Shown: piece after piece, positions 48,101 to 62,523 of the stretch
Numbering within the stretch: the stretch's first letter is position 1
Layout: each line of letters begins with the position of its first letter
DNA from: Anticarsia gemmatalis
Taxonomy: Eukaryota; Arthropoda; Insecta; Lepidoptera; Erebidae
DNA: 64,000 bases
Direction of reading: 5' to 3'
Assembly: GCF_050436995.1 (NCBI RefSeq)
Contig: NC_134756.1
Coordinates: forward strand, 7,440,001 to 7,504,000
Position numbers and translations under genes: made by a program
Notes under the pieces: generated by a model
The model's database searches: none
Seen by the model: the letters and a program-made list of their open reading frames with translations, nothing else
Told to the model about the DNA's origin: nothing

Positions 48101-50819
48101 TTTTCAAGCGACAGCCACTGGTCAGACTTTTGCGGATGCAGCACAATGGCACTTATTTTTTTGTCCGACTAACATAAAATCCAAATCAATGGTTAGCTCG
48201 ACTCACTTTTGTTATTGCTGCTATTATATTCTGGACGTCGCTTCGCTGACTATTTCTGGCTTTTTGGCCAGTTGAGCGACATTCCAATTCGTGGCTCTCG
48301 CGTAAAAATTCATGGATATGTGAAGTGAGATCTGCCTATATTTAGGTTTAGTTAAATATTTAACTACTCGTTGTTATAGTTTTATGAACAGAGCTTTTAA
48401 GAAGATTTCCTAGGAGATACAGACTGCCGTAGGTTATCCCCATTCATCAATGTTGTTGAAGCTTCTTGAAAAATAATAAATATTGTATGGTTAACATCGT
48501 AGCATTAAACTTGCCTCCGAGCGCAATATTGGCCGACACAAAAGATAAGCACGAAGGACTACAAGTTGAGAGATGACGTCGACGTCATATTTCTTTTATC
48601 ATGTCTTAAAGGCAGGTAACGTTACGTCATCTGGCGTACATCTTACTCTGCAGCTCGTTCAAAATAAACCGAGAACAGCTGCTTATTGTATCGCTGACAG
48701 CAAAGCCGTGGTACGCTATTGTGAAGCTCCTTCGAAGAAATAAATAATAGCGACTTACTTGATCCTTGCGAAGCTACAATGCGTCGTCATTATTTCGCGC
48801 TTATGGAGCCACAGGCCCTCTTTTCACTCCATTTCCACAGTCTGTGCGACGCCTTATGTCAAAACAATTGAACGTTATACCGTCGAATACACTGTCTCAC
48901 AAGTTCTCAGTTTAACATTTACGGAATTGAACTCAACACGTTATAACCCTTTGTTCCACATTATTATGGTTCGCTGTAACATGACGAATGATAAAACAGA
49001 ATTATTAGTAAAGGAGAAAAGACTATAAGGTTAGACGATATTATTACATTTATAATGTTATATTGTTTAGTTCTGAAAAATCGTCGAAATATTGCAAGTG
49101 CATAATTCTCTTATTATCTAGAGATTTCTGAGTACCAGATCTGTTACCTACAGTAATAAAATTCCTCTTTATGTTTGTTTATCCTGTGCAACATTTTCAA
49201 AACTTCAAAACTATTTTTCTTGATACTTGGATGTATCTCCTAAAATAGAATTCATTGGCATGTCTGTTGAAGCACGGGTTCCCAGCACTGCGATTAAGAA
49301 TTGAAAAGCTAATGAAGTGTGCGCGAACGGTACCCGCGTCAACCTGTCAAAAACACGTCATATTTCACGTGTTATTTTTTGTTTTACAAACGTTCGCTAC
49401 GTCGATTTTGTTTAGGATGACGAACTAGGATGCGAAAGGAATACAAAATTGAGATTCGTATGCGTTTAACGTAACACAGTAAGAGTATACCGTGTGAGTC
49501 CATCGTGCTGTCATTTCGCGTGAAGTTTGACAAAGGTATAAAAATAAAGGGCGTGAACATAATACTACACTAATTTGTGTGTTAGCTACATGGGAAGGGA
49601 TTGTATGTTGTGATACGGTGTCGTGGCGCGTTACCGTCAGGCCTCCAAGCGGGGCTCCGGTTTCGCAGAAGTGTTTCGCTTGACGCTCTCCGATACCCGC
49701 ACGGACCCTCGCTTTTTTGGGAAACATAATACCAACAACGTAAAAAAATTCTATTGATACAATTTAATGGCCCATTTTGTGTCCATATTATACAAATTAT
49801 TATGTTCGGATATCGGTATAATAAAATAGAGAGGATGTAAAAACGAGTAATTAAGGTAGAGCAGAAATTAATGACGACTTATTGACTGTATATTTTAATG
49901 ACCACATGTTGAGTCGTGTTATTTTTTAATCTGATTAAGGCCGATTCCATATATCAATCAAAAATGATTGATGAAAGTAAGTAAAAAATGACATGTTTCA
50001 TCCGTACATTTTCAAGTATGCAAATAGTTATTCTTAACAAAAAAAAAATATCTTACGTGAACTTGTTTCTGTTTAAACTGTAAGTTTATAAGTTCAGAAA
50101 TATAATTAACGAATAATTTATCTAATTTATGTGGCGCACAAAAGGGTGTTTATTAAACCTTCTGAAAAAAATAAACAGGTGTTAACTAATCCAATGCAAG
50201 CACAACCAACTAGTTTCTGATGATAAAATACGGGGGTCAAAATAACAAACCCTGTTACGTATAATGCGATGCTCAATTAAAATAAATTGTATAATAAAAA
50301 CATTGTTGTATAAAAACCGCATTTTGTGAAAGCAGATGTCTTCATTGTGAGATGTACAAAAAGTAGTCGGGGAGTTGTATGCAAAAAACATTCCGAAAAT
50401 TTTGCAACACACGTTACTTGGCTACACTACCTGCTACTTTGTGACATCTTGACGTAAGGTTGCTACCTCCCACAACTGAATCATTTATAAGCTAAAATTG
50501 TACCATCTCTATGTATTTTCTTCTCTTATCTTCATAGCGCAACCCTTTGTCTGATCTTAAATTATTCAGTGAGTGGTATTCCTACAAAATAAAAAAGCTG
50601 CGGTGTATTTTTTGATACGAAAAAAGTTTATTTTTAATATTCAATTTTATTTATATTCGTGCATGCGATAAATACATTCAAAAATTTTAAGAGTGGTTTC
50701 GATTACCATAAAGTGGCTGAAACGCAACATAATATTTTGGATCGAAAATGTAACTAATTAACATACTTATTTTTCCTCTTTGCATAATGATCAGGTGACA
50801 ACCCTAAAAGCTTCATCTG
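45126..50819. other. Non-coding stretch
   Basis: No supported gene. Two GC-richer regions, about 46590-46790 and 47330-47620, are candidates for regulatory or conserved non-coding sequence. Short frames on either strand, such as 49425-49727 minus and 47625-47837 plus, lack supporting signals. Confidence 0.45.
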
Positions 50820-51335
50820 CCACTTGAACGATCGAAAGGTACGACGGCGCGCCGGTATCAGGAAGGAATGTACAGTGGGTGACTTGAACAGTTCCTGTCC
50901 CATTCCCGCACAACCGGCTTTGCCTAAGCTAAATTTGTACTCCGTCTCATTCATACACACCAACATTTTCAATACTTACCTGCGTAAAATGATATACATC
51001 TGTTGCGGTGTCGACCTCTCCCTCGCTCTCGCGCGCTCAAATTCATTGTTGATATACGCGTCTCGCTCGGGCGTCTCATGAACAGGGGGTAGACGGTGTT
51101 GGTGCACGTTTGTGTTGGTGTTCGTTTATTTAGTGAACTTGGAAGCTCGCTTTCGTGTTTGTGCATAGGGTGTCGGGCATGATTGTGTGCGTGAGTTGTA
51201 GAGGCGCGACATAGCTTTGCCGTCTCCATGACTTAAAAGTTTTGTACGGAATGAGACCAGCGAGCTAGTTCTGCGCCGGCCGGCACGCCAGATGCACGCG
51301 TGTGGGACGCTCGCGTCCAACTTCTTCGTCAACCT
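50820..51335 (+). promoter_or_regulatory. GC-rich island, possible promoter and untranslated first exon
   Basis: This CpG- and GC-rich block in AT-rich surroundings contains several overlapping short frames on both strands. A GTGAGT at 51191-51196 could be a donor. It lies 11 kb upstream of the plus-strand exon at 62524, whose 5' untranslated part is spliced to something upstream. Which strand and gene it serves cannot be decided from the sequence. Confidence 0.3.
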
Positions 51336-54300
51336 ACGACTACTAAAACTTGTTTTTTAAAACATTATTTCTGAAAGTTCTCAGATTGTATTACAGTTGG
51401 TGACAATAAACAGTTTGCTGATAAATAAAGTGATTTTGCTTTCATAGCATATTGTGTGTTGTTTATTTTTTTTTTCTGTGAAACTGCAACGTGTTTGGTT
51501 CAACGGACTACGGAGGAGGTTGGTCGTCGTATTCTTGTGTATAGGCTATTGTGCATCATCTAAATAACTCCGGTTTATTTTGTCTTTTATACACAAATAA
51601 ATTTTGTGAAGAAATTAGTTAAAAGTTTAGGAATCATCAAACAAATATTCTGAACGTGGTATTTTTTAACAACAACTTTATCTCAATTATCAGAGGCATT
51701 ACTCATTTTAAAACTACTTACTGGTTATAACGAAAGTCATTAACTTTAGAAACACATCCAACTTACCATAAACTTATTACTGCAAGTTGAAAAAAACAAA
51801 TGAAGCAACGGCCAAAGTAATAGAACACTATAAAGTAGACTTGAAATATTACCCTGAACAAATATAGCAGCTGACTAATCAGCCTAAACAAACATAAAAT
51901 CAAACCGATGGAACATAGATAAATCTCATCGGATGTTATTGTGTAATCATATCACCAAATTCGTTTGGTACGACTGTCGAGTTGAACAACCTTAGGACAC
52001 AAATAGATTCAGAACTGAGACTACACAAACGCACGGCAAACGTCGGCCGACAACTCTCCTTTACAAATCATTGTCGGTGCTTTAGCTAGCCAAAATTACT
52101 AGACTTCCTTTTGAATAACTTCTGTAGATGACCATTTCATGATATTTCCTAGTGCAATTTATTAATTTAATATCAATGTTGAAAGTTATTTACTGATTTT
52201 GTTAAGGTAAATAATTAACATCAATAACTGAAATCAGAATATATTATAAATTTTATCCATGTGCTGCGTTTCAACATTTTAGTTAAGTTACCTAGATCAC
52301 CATATTTTTCTGAAGTTTGAAGAAAACCGGTTATTTGTAGTGCTTAAAATTGAAAATTTAAAGTTACTTTACTCAGTTTAGTTATCCGTTAGTAATGTAT
52401 TTTTAGTTTTAAATTAAACTTCAACTTTAAAGAAAGTAAATCCTTGCCAAATAATGTTATTTAAAAGTCGGACTTTCATCACAAATTCTTCAAGAGTCAT
52501 AAATACGACATTATATTTATGAGTCAAACCTCTTAACCTTACCATTTTTGTCATAGTGATATTGTAAATGATAGTTTTAAATATAAATAAATACAACGTT
52601 TTATATTTCCTTTACACCATAAAACAACAAATCACTATAATTATATAATAAAGTAATTGAAGTATTTAACTTATGAACTATTTTCCATTACCTCCAAAAT
52701 GAATCTAAATATAATAAAAAAGTTTTCTGGCCAGTACAAATATACCTGAATATTTATCATTCACTTCATATCTTTAAAGAAAATGGATAAAGATTAGCAA
52801 AAAAGAAAGATAAACCATGTTTCTGAAGAAATATTATACCTAGGTACCTTGTACCTATAATATTCGTTATAAATTTTAGAAATACCTGGCACATAATTGA
52901 TTCCACCAAACTCATAGTATGAAATATCATATCGAATATCATCTCTTAATAATCTAGGAATAATTATAGCAAACTATTTTAGGACCAAAATCCTAGAATG
53001 CATTCGACTCTCGGAATCGTTTCTTTGTATTATTTCCAATGTATCGTATTACTACTTGATTAAAATTATAACAGGCACATAGTTGAATGTCTAGCTTGAA
53101 ACCAGATTTTTAACAAAGAACAATGGCAAAATCTCATACATCATAATCACTAATTTTAAAATGTTGCGTCTTCAAATAAAACAAATGTTATAATATGCAG
53201 CATTAATTCCTGATTCTAAATATATAAATATGTGCATTAGGCGCACCGGAGATCCTGAGTAATTTGAGTTTATATTTTTATAGGTTATGTCATCATCACA
53301 TCATTAAAATGTTATAATTGACCGTTAGCTGTCAATTACACCCTGTAGTATTACTATCGTCATCGTAGTGAAGTTGCGTTAAGACTGCCTTAACCTTTCG
53401 AGCAGGTATAGCCCTAAAACTAATATGTACCCAGAGATTTCCGTATGGTAACCTCTGGGTCTTATGTCTACATTTCCAATTCTTTGCGTTAATAAAGAGC
53501 TGATAGCTGCTGTTAAACCATTTGTAGCCAACTACGCTCCGGCAGATTTTAATTGAGTCATTGTTCCTACAACTAGACTGATATATTATAAAACAAACTG
53601 TTTTATGGGGTATTTAAGTAATCAGATAGTATAAATCAGCTTGGTTGTAACAACAAAGGTAAATAAAAAAATGAAAAGGTTATACATTATTTATTTCTTT
53701 CATACACATCTCTGATTATCATGTCATTTTAAAATTCAGCTGGTACATTATCTTGATGCCTGGGCTATCCTAAGTACCAGACTAAAGTCAGCACAGCAGC
53801 CTATTGTATGTATATCCACCGGACAACCTATTTTCGTGAGATATGTTATTGGATAAACCCAGCTAATCAGCAATGTGGCAACTCTTGTATTTTGTTCTAA
53901 AGCAGGGTATCAGCGGAAGCTATTCTATGTTACAATTCACGCACATAATTCGAGTCTGTCTGACACGGCTTCCCATACTTGAAGAAGTATTATACTAGTT
54001 CACAAAATCCAAAAAGCAAGGGAAACGTCCATGATGAATCAGTAGAAGTCATGTAGATGGAATCCAAATCGAAATCCGTTAGAGATGCAGGGTTGACAAA
54101 TAGAGCAGATATCCTCAGTAAGTCAGAGTTGTTTGAAAATAGGTACAAAAAAGCAATAGTAATCGCAAAACACAACAACACGCCAATGCCGAAAATCACC
54201 AAACGTCAACGACAAACAATCAAATCGAACCGAAGTAGACAATATAATAATATAGTTGCCATATACTTTAAAAAGATAATACTACTAAAATATCTCTGTT

Positions 54301-57300
54301 GACTGTAAATATATTTTTGTATGAGCAAAATAAATAAGAAGTTTTTAGTTTATTAGTCACTGTTTTTAATAACTTGTCATAACAATATATTTCACGTTGA
54401 AGACTATTTAGTTATTTAAACAATTAAATAGATAAAGACAACATAAATCTACTTTACTACAACAAAGTACCGAATGGCAACATTTTTTTATCTGAAGGAA
54501 ATGGAGAATCATTCTTAGATAGTCAATTTTTTACTTTTTGTTTAATGTATTAAATGTCGCTATCAGAGGTAAAAATGATATTCCTGAAATTCATACGATA
54601 ATTAATAAAGTACATTGGTAATATTGACATTCGAAGACGCTCAAAAAATATAAGTGATTTTTTTGCCATTGTTCTTTACATAATTTTAGGATTATACTGT
54701 TAATTTTAGATTCATTAATTTGCGGTACTCTCTTTTCTGACAAAAGCCAAAATAGAACTAAACATAAACTTGGGACAAAAATAACTTTTATCCAAGCTTC
54801 TAATTAAATTTTCACAATCACGTCACCGAGCCTGATTAAGGTAAAATAGGTCTGACATAAAAATAATATTATCAAGGAAATGTATAATCAAGGAAAGGTA
54901 AACACTGACTCAATTATGATTATCTAAGCCGAGCTCATTTCAATCGGCTCTTAAATACGGTTCAGAGCCGGGTCGACACCATCAAAGAGGTCAATAGCAT
55001 TACGACGGTCCCGAAGTCCGTAAAAATCTCATTCCATAACATACTAAAGTTTACCCCGCAGATATCAAAGTGGTCATAAAGGCCCCTCACATCCCGTCAG
55101 AAGAATTACTATCATTGCCACGTTGTTGTTTCTCCTTGTCCTAAACAATTGATATCTCTATTTGTATCAATAAGATGGGAAGCAGACGTTTACGTGTATT
55201 TTGTACGTGCTCAGAATACAGTGGAACCACCGGCTGCCGGACGGACGTAGCATTTATTGAAACTATTGACATTTATGTTAGGTTTATGAATCGTTGTTGG
55301 GATATCCCAACAACGATTCAAAATAATAACGTTTATATAAACAGGAATTATTTTTGCGATAAGCGTTTTTATGCTCACACCGGAACTTTATTGAAGAATT
55401 TATTACTGTACATCACGGTGATAGAGTCAATATTTTGTTAAATTTATTGTGCATCCTTCAGAATAAATTAGCAGTTATAGTACCAATTTCATTTTTGTTA
55501 TTATTGCCATAAATCAGAAGGATCCTTTAAAAGTAAACAATTTATTAAAAGGGTCTGATTTAACAAACTTTTACCTATTCTCCCTTTATCAATATTACCT
55601 ATCTCTTTGATGCTATACAAATATACAATTCCATAGTTGGCACCAACAACACCGAGTTTACAAACTTATGGCGGAATTTAATATTAATTTGTGTTCGTAT
55701 GAGCCTCTATAGATGTTTGTCCATCCCTTTGAGTCGAACATTTCTTGAGGTTGCGGTCTGATCCGATAGCTCAGTTAGTACCATTTAATTGATTTTGTAC
55801 AACAGAAACTAATTAGAATTGAGGTTTATGTAACCGAACAGTATTAATAACTTATCGTGTTGGCCCTAGCGTAATCTCGTCTTAGTAATCTGTTTCGGTT
55901 AATTGAATAAATTAATATTTGCACCGTGAGCCTTGACGAGTAGTGCTTTGTAAATATTTTTAGATTAATCTCCTAGTTTTCTGACTAAAACATCTGTATT
56001 TTTCTAAAGATTTGGTTTATGATGACGATAATGTTAAAATGCTTGAATGTTAAATTTTAATCTAATTCAAAGCATTGAATTGAAAGAAAATGAGTCAAGA
56101 AAATAAACTCTCGACACCCAAATGAATGAAGGTCGATCTTAAAAACAAATAAAATAAATTGAAACAGTAGAATTATGAAAAACTAAAGTACAAGAGTAAT
56201 TTCGTTATATAAAAACAAACGTATTGTGCTCACTGCGTAAATTGTTTATTTATATGAAAAGAAAAATAAAATATGACTCCATTTGAACTTTTCTTTATTC
56301 ACTGAAGCGCTTTGTATGAGTTTAGAAGTCTAGTTCATCAAAAATTAATTATGTAGAGGACACACCTACGGAGATATATTTATCTAAAATCTTAATTTAG
56401 TTAATTTTACTTTAGTATGTTTTTGAGCACTGTAATTACAAAAAAATATGTTTTTATAATATTATCGGTCCTGTATGGATGGGAGTGAGGCAAAGGAAAT
56501 TTTAGAAGGATCGTACCTTTGGTCACTGTCTATCCCTATGGGAAGAGGCGTGATGTTATGTATGTAACTATAAAAAAAAACTGCATCTACAGCTGCAAGC
56601 TTAACAAAACGTACTATTATAGTTTCTTCATAAACTTTACTATCTCTAAAGACATTATCAATAGTCCTATTATTTATGTTTAGAATCGTACTATCGGGTT
56701 CACCGATATTTATTCAGTTCCCTTCCTAAGGAGCTTACAATTCTCTGTTACGGTATTGTATTAATAATTCACATCGTATTTCCTGGGTCCGCCGCGTATC
56801 TCCCTTGGCCAGCCAATTCGTGGATTACTTACTTCTCATTTACTAAACGTTGATTATGCAAGTTATTAGAAAATTATGTGGGAAATTTAAATTTTGTTGT
56901 ATCGGAATACAAACTTTATTCTTTTCAGAATCAGCAACATTTTTTCAAGAGATTTTCTTACTGCTATCCAGGAAAGCGACAGCTAGTTTTTAATATCCAT
57001 TTTTTTGAAAGTTTTTTAAATATCTTCTGAAAACACTCATTATCTTATAGATTCGTACTATTCATTCGACTCCATTGCTACATTAAGTCATATTTATCTT
57101 CTTAAATAACACACTTTAGCAAGTTTTTACAATGAGTACAAAAAAATGTAAGCCCATTTAGTTTTTGTGTAGTTTTTAAACTTCTCTACAAACAGTATTT
57201 TTTCGGTTTCGCAGTAATTTATGACGCGCCGTCTCATAAATTGTCTGATTCATTGTTAATGTTGAACAGGTATTTTAACAATACCAACATTTAGATACAA

Positions 57301-57328
57301 ACCGCTAGGTCTTCTTTCTTCTTTTCGT
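51336..57328. other. Non-coding stretch
   Basis: It is AT-rich and no gene is supported. It contains the 34-bp palindrome at 55287-55320 and a short hairpin at 53429-53460 (ACCCAGAG paired with CTCTGGGT). Confidence 0.45.
55287..55320. repeat. Perfect 34-bp palindrome
   Basis: TGAATCGTTGTTGGGAT is followed at once by its exact reverse complement, with no spacer. The identity stops at the flanking bases on both sides. It lies inside a small open frame with no recognisable product. Confidence 0.95.
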
Positions 57329-57556
57329 ATGGTTAGTGGTCAACCTAGTGTCAAAGTTGTTCAAGCCGCCCGAAGGCCTTTGACGTGGCTTAACGACTGT
57401 TATCTTAATCGACAACAACCGGGACCGACTTTTTACGTGCCCTCCGAAGCACGGAGACGCCCAGTTCAAATACCACTATGCGGTCACCCATCTATGGAAT
57501 GACCGCGCCAACGGTTGCTTCACCCACAGATCGTTTACCGACCGGTGAGCGTAACT
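57329..57556 (-). mobile_element. SINE with 5S-rRNA-like promoter, copy 2
   Basis: This 228-bp copy matches 37106-37334. On the minus strand it has AAGCAAC (57519-57513) and GATGGGTGACCGC (57492-57480). The latter is the box C sequence of 5S rRNA, with the order and approximate spacing of the 5S internal promoter. A 7-bp GCTAGGT at 57304-57310 and again at 57568-57574 may be its target duplication. Confidence 0.6.
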
Positions 57557-60500
57557 GGCTATGGGCTGCTAGGTAAACTAAGCCAATTCGTATTTTATTT
57601 CAGCCACAATTTTGTTATAAAATATGTCAGGTTTTAATCCCTGTGACCAACAAAATAAACATAAATTCGTGTAAATATTTATCACAATATAATCTATTTG
57701 TGTAATATAATATGTCTCTGTATATTCGGACGTTCGAAACTAGCTTTAATAAATAAATCCTACAATAATCCTGTAATAAGGCCAATTTATATGCGCAACA
57801 AATTGATACTCCCACTAAATTAATTGCTCCGTCCCATTAAGAATACTATTAACGTGTACACCTATAGATGGATATTTAATCTGAACTATTATAAATCTAA
57901 ATAGCCCACGCCGGACGAAAAAATACATTAATGTTTAAAAACTATTATCCTTAACGTTGATATATTACAATCTCTGTATAAAATATGAAATTCATTATCT
58001 TTGAAAAGTATCTCTTTATCTCAGCATAAGTTTTAAATACTAATTCATAATCTAAGGTATTATAGTCATGAGTCCGCAAACATGATCCATGACGAAGAAA
58101 CCGGCAATCTGTTCAAATTATTGGTCAAGTAAAAAATAACATATTAATTCATCGCATTACAATATAATTTTGGTCGTGACGTTTAAAATGATTTCGTTGA
58201 AACGTGTTAGCATAAATAGTTATTTACGACCTGCTGCGACGATTTATTAACTCTCAAATTTAATAAAGATATTAACTGTAATAAATTATAGCTTTCAACT
58301 TAAGACATGACTTCATTCTATGCTAAAATTGTTTGTACAGTGTCTCATAATTAGCAAGTTACATAATAATTTGAACTTTATTTGAAATTGTTTTGTGCAA
58401 GTGAAAATTTCACCTTTAAATGAGTTACAATTTACTATTGTAGTTTATTGTTTAGTTTTAAGTATGTTCCTCTGGGAGTCGTGAATGGCCTCGCTTTTAT
58501 TCGGGCTTAGGTGACGACCAGCAAATATATTAAAGACTCATTGTACAGCAGTGGTGCTATTAAGTGTTAGCGTTTTAAACTAAAAATTACTATAAAGAGA
58601 AAACCTTCTGCAATCGACCTTTCAAGTTGATTTAATGTAACTAAATTAAACGTAAAACGAACATCTCTGAAAAGGCTTTAAATACATTATAACTTTGAAC
58701 ATACGAATAACAAAACAGATTACAAAGAATGCTGAGCTCGGCACGCCGCGTTCATACATTTCATATCACATTTCAGCACAAACCATTAAAAGCCTCGCGT
58801 TCATTACAAGAAAATAATTAAATCGAAATATCATCAAAAACGTTAACACCATTTTAATTGTAATGGGAGCAAATGTTAATTTACTTAACTAAGATGTGTC
58901 GGCAGATATTTTTACCGGGTTTAATGACGTGACATGGATACGGGTTGAGGAGGAAACATCAAGTATTGTGTTTCGGGGCTCACTGGTCTTTATCGAGGCG
59001 AAATTTCATTATAATCGTACCCCATTCCACCTACCCAGCATTCAATTGGAACACCTCCATACAATTGGGAGGGCTGCCTCAATGGGTTGTCGGATGAAAT
59101 TTCTTAACATTCTTCGCTCATAATGAGCAGACGCTGTCGTGCAATGGCCAGTAACGGTGTAATTGTACTGCGAAACGAGATCGACAGATATTAAAGGAGA
59201 TTAAAATCCGCTTAATGAACCCAAGTAATAAAATTACAAGATTTAATATTTTAGAAAATTTCAAGCATTTCTCAAATGGCGAGGTGCTTAAATTTTATTT
59301 TAATTAAAATTTTGATAATTTTAAAAAGATTAGGAAAATATTTTATTGAAATTGGCGAAATGAAAATTTTATAGGAACATAAAGTACGGAAAGAAAGAGT
59401 AAAGATGCATAGATAATAGCATTCAAAGATTCCCGACGTCATCGTCAGTCTGTTGGTTCTTGAACACCCAATAATTATAAATTAGAAACCTAATCGCTAA
59501 CGACAAAGACGTAACGCTTTAGTAATTATAAAAATGGAATTCAGATACAGGATGTAGATAAAGAAAGAATAATAATTTACGAGATAAAAAGTCGCCTATC
59601 AACGTGCATGAGCGAAGTCGTAGTGAATCACCTGGTAATGAAGACATCATTATAGAACCGGTTCCGATGGCCGAGGGGCTATGGGATTACGACAGAAGCT
59701 TCAAATTTTTTTCTGTGAAGTTATTTAACGCACGACTGAATCGTTAACTAAATATTTGTATTTAAATTTTATCTCTGGAGACATGTTTGTTAAGATTATG
59801 ATCGACGTTTCATCCAATTTTATTACTCACTCTTAACTTGAAAGTTGAAGCCTCCGCTACATCTAAAATGACCGTTATTTTAAGATAGCGTGTCGCAAAA
59901 TTTCATTTTTTAAATAACTGAAAGTTATTGCTATCCACCTTATAAAACTTTAAAAGTCTTCTAACTCATTTATCATTTCAAATGAATGTCACAATACGTC
60001 CTGATCCCAAAGGATCCAAACAAAATAAGAAATGAGTTTTAATGTTGATACCCTTTAAGTGTTATTTAAAAATGGGGGAGATTTGAAATATTTACTGCGA
60101 AGGATCTACTGTCAATTGAACAAAAATCGCTCAGGCGTTTAACCCGTAGAGATGTGATAAGTACAACCGATATCATTAATCATTCGAAATAAAATTTTTG
60201 AAACCCTCCTGTACGTTTGACAACCCCTAACCGAAGGTACATTATCATGAACATTTAGGCCCAGGATAATACGGCTTCGTATAAATAAAATATATAGAAC
60301 TCTATATCCTATTGATACCCATGTTTGGTTACATATTTCAACAAAGAAAATAATACAAAAAGGCAATACAATATGTCATTTCAAATTACATTCATTCAAA
60401 TTAAATTTTGAGGTTGTTTGAAACCAAAGAGCGGAACTAATCACTCCTATTCTAGGAATTTACGATAATAGTTTCTTATTAGCCGGTCTCTCAAAGCACC

Positions 60501-62523
60501 GCTAACATATAATTTAGTGATACAAAGGCTATTTGACGAGTCGGTGAGAACTTTACTATGTGTTGAATATAACGTAATGGCATAGTACTTTTTGTGTCAT
60601 AAAAACTTTGAAGTCATTGTATTTCGGTTTATTAGGTCAGCAGCGCTAAAATGTGGGGATTAAACATTAAAACATGTAATATAAACTATTTGATGGGTTA
60701 TAATGAATGATGAACTAAGTTCCGAGTTTCAGTCCCAACATAAACCCAACTTGCGCGACACGTCTCTATCCCTTTCATAGTCCCTTTTTTGAGGGCCCTA
60801 TCTATTTAATTCATCTCTGGACTCTTTCAACGAGCGATCCCTGACCGCATTCAGCGAAAGATATCGGTCACATGACGGTCGCCGAGAAAGATTGGAGTTA
60901 AATTTAGTAGAAGACATTTATTTACTTATTCAGTGGTGTCCCGGGGTAATCATCTCCAAGGGTTACTCTAGCGATAACGGATCATCGCTGATAATAAAGT
61001 AATGGATTAACTTCAAATGTAACGGGTGGGTGTTTTGAAATTTAATGTTGTTGGATTTGTCATCTATTGTGTTTGTGGAAAATTTGAGTATCTGCTTTGA
61101 GATTTAACGCGCTATTCTTGAAGTGGAAACATGATTGATGAATCTATTGACGATAGTACATTTTCTCGATTAATTCACAAAAGTCTATCTGTTAAGCTCT
61201 TGTCTCTCTTTTATAGGTACAATTAAAACGTCACGAACTAAAAAATATTATACTTTTTTAACAGATTAAAAGTAATAGTCAGATAAATTCACAGAATTGT
61301 CTCTATATTTAATCTTACATACTATTTAAAACTTCCATTTAAAAAGCGCTTATAGTGCAAAAAATACTCTTGTAATTAAACGTCTATTACGTGCCGAATC
61401 TAGCGAACAGCAATTTAAAAATAAAACAAACAGAGAATTTTCTATGCTGGCCGCGAACTCGCAATAAAGGGTAGTTGATATACCCCTGTTGCATATCGCC
61501 ATGCGGTTTCCATTACACGAGGTGTGCTTAATGCCATCGGTTCCTGTAATGGTCTTTGCAGCCATTAAGCTACCCCACAACATGCTACTTTTTTAATGTA
61601 AACTCAACAAGCGAAATTGTCATTTTTATTGTCAAATAGGCGTACGCAATGTTTTTTTTCCTTCCCCATAATTTTGCTTTATCGGTTTCATTATATTTCT
61701 ATTCGAGGTACAATTGGCGGGTGACATTTGTTGCTATATTTGCTTCGTTTGCTCTTTCTGATTCTGGTTTGATGGTTCCGACGATAAATCATGGTCTTTT
61801 GATAAAGTGAATTGTTTGATGTACGAACAATGACTTGCAATTATTTGCCAAATGTTAGTTTTTAGTAATGCTGTTAGGTGTATTAATTGTTTGGATATAT
61901 TTTTTACGAACTATTTAGTTAGTGAAATAAAACACATGTACAGAAATTTCTTTTGAGTTAAATTTGAGAGAAAACAAACTAAGTTAACGGTGTTTCTGAA
62001 ATCCGTATAATAAATTTTAATAAGTGAAATGATAAAATACATCTTATTACAACGCTTAACTCATATTTTATCAAATAAAACATAAAACCAACCCAAAGTC
62101 TACTTGGTTTAATCAGTCGACGTTTTTAACGTTAAATATTACACGCACTTCACCAAAATTTACCATAGCTAGCTTAATTACTTTCGCCTAATCTAAATTA
62201 ATTGGAAGTTTATAACACGATATGAGTGTGTTGTTCACGATCAATTTTAACCGTGAATATTATTAATATGCCTAGTACTTTGGCATCAGTTGCGGGTTTT
62301 GATTCTTTAGCTACAAAGGCCGTCGCTTAGGCAGGCCGAATTTAGGCCTAAAAGCTAGGCGTAATCTGCTTACTGCGTATAAAGTTTACTATATGAGTAA
62401 TGCCTCAGAAGTTTTCGGTTTCCTTTTAACTCTAATAGCAGACAGAATAATCCGCAGTATATTAATGGTTGATGCGGGGTTTTTAAATGACAAAGTATTG
62501 AAACTAGGTATCTTTTTTTGCAG
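57557..62523. other. Non-coding stretch, probably intron before the 62.5-kb exon
   Basis: No further exon is evident. A GC-richer block at about 58890-59170 holds a 75-codon frame without ATG start and could be a conserved non-coding element. Confidence 0.45.

Noticed and set aside
49425..49727. 100-codon minus-strand frame, GC-richer at its start
   Set aside because: No signal peptide, domain or splice context; composition alone is not enough.
53429..53460. Hairpin as a possible microRNA precursor
   Set aside because: The stem is only about 8-11 bp, too short for a precursor microRNA.
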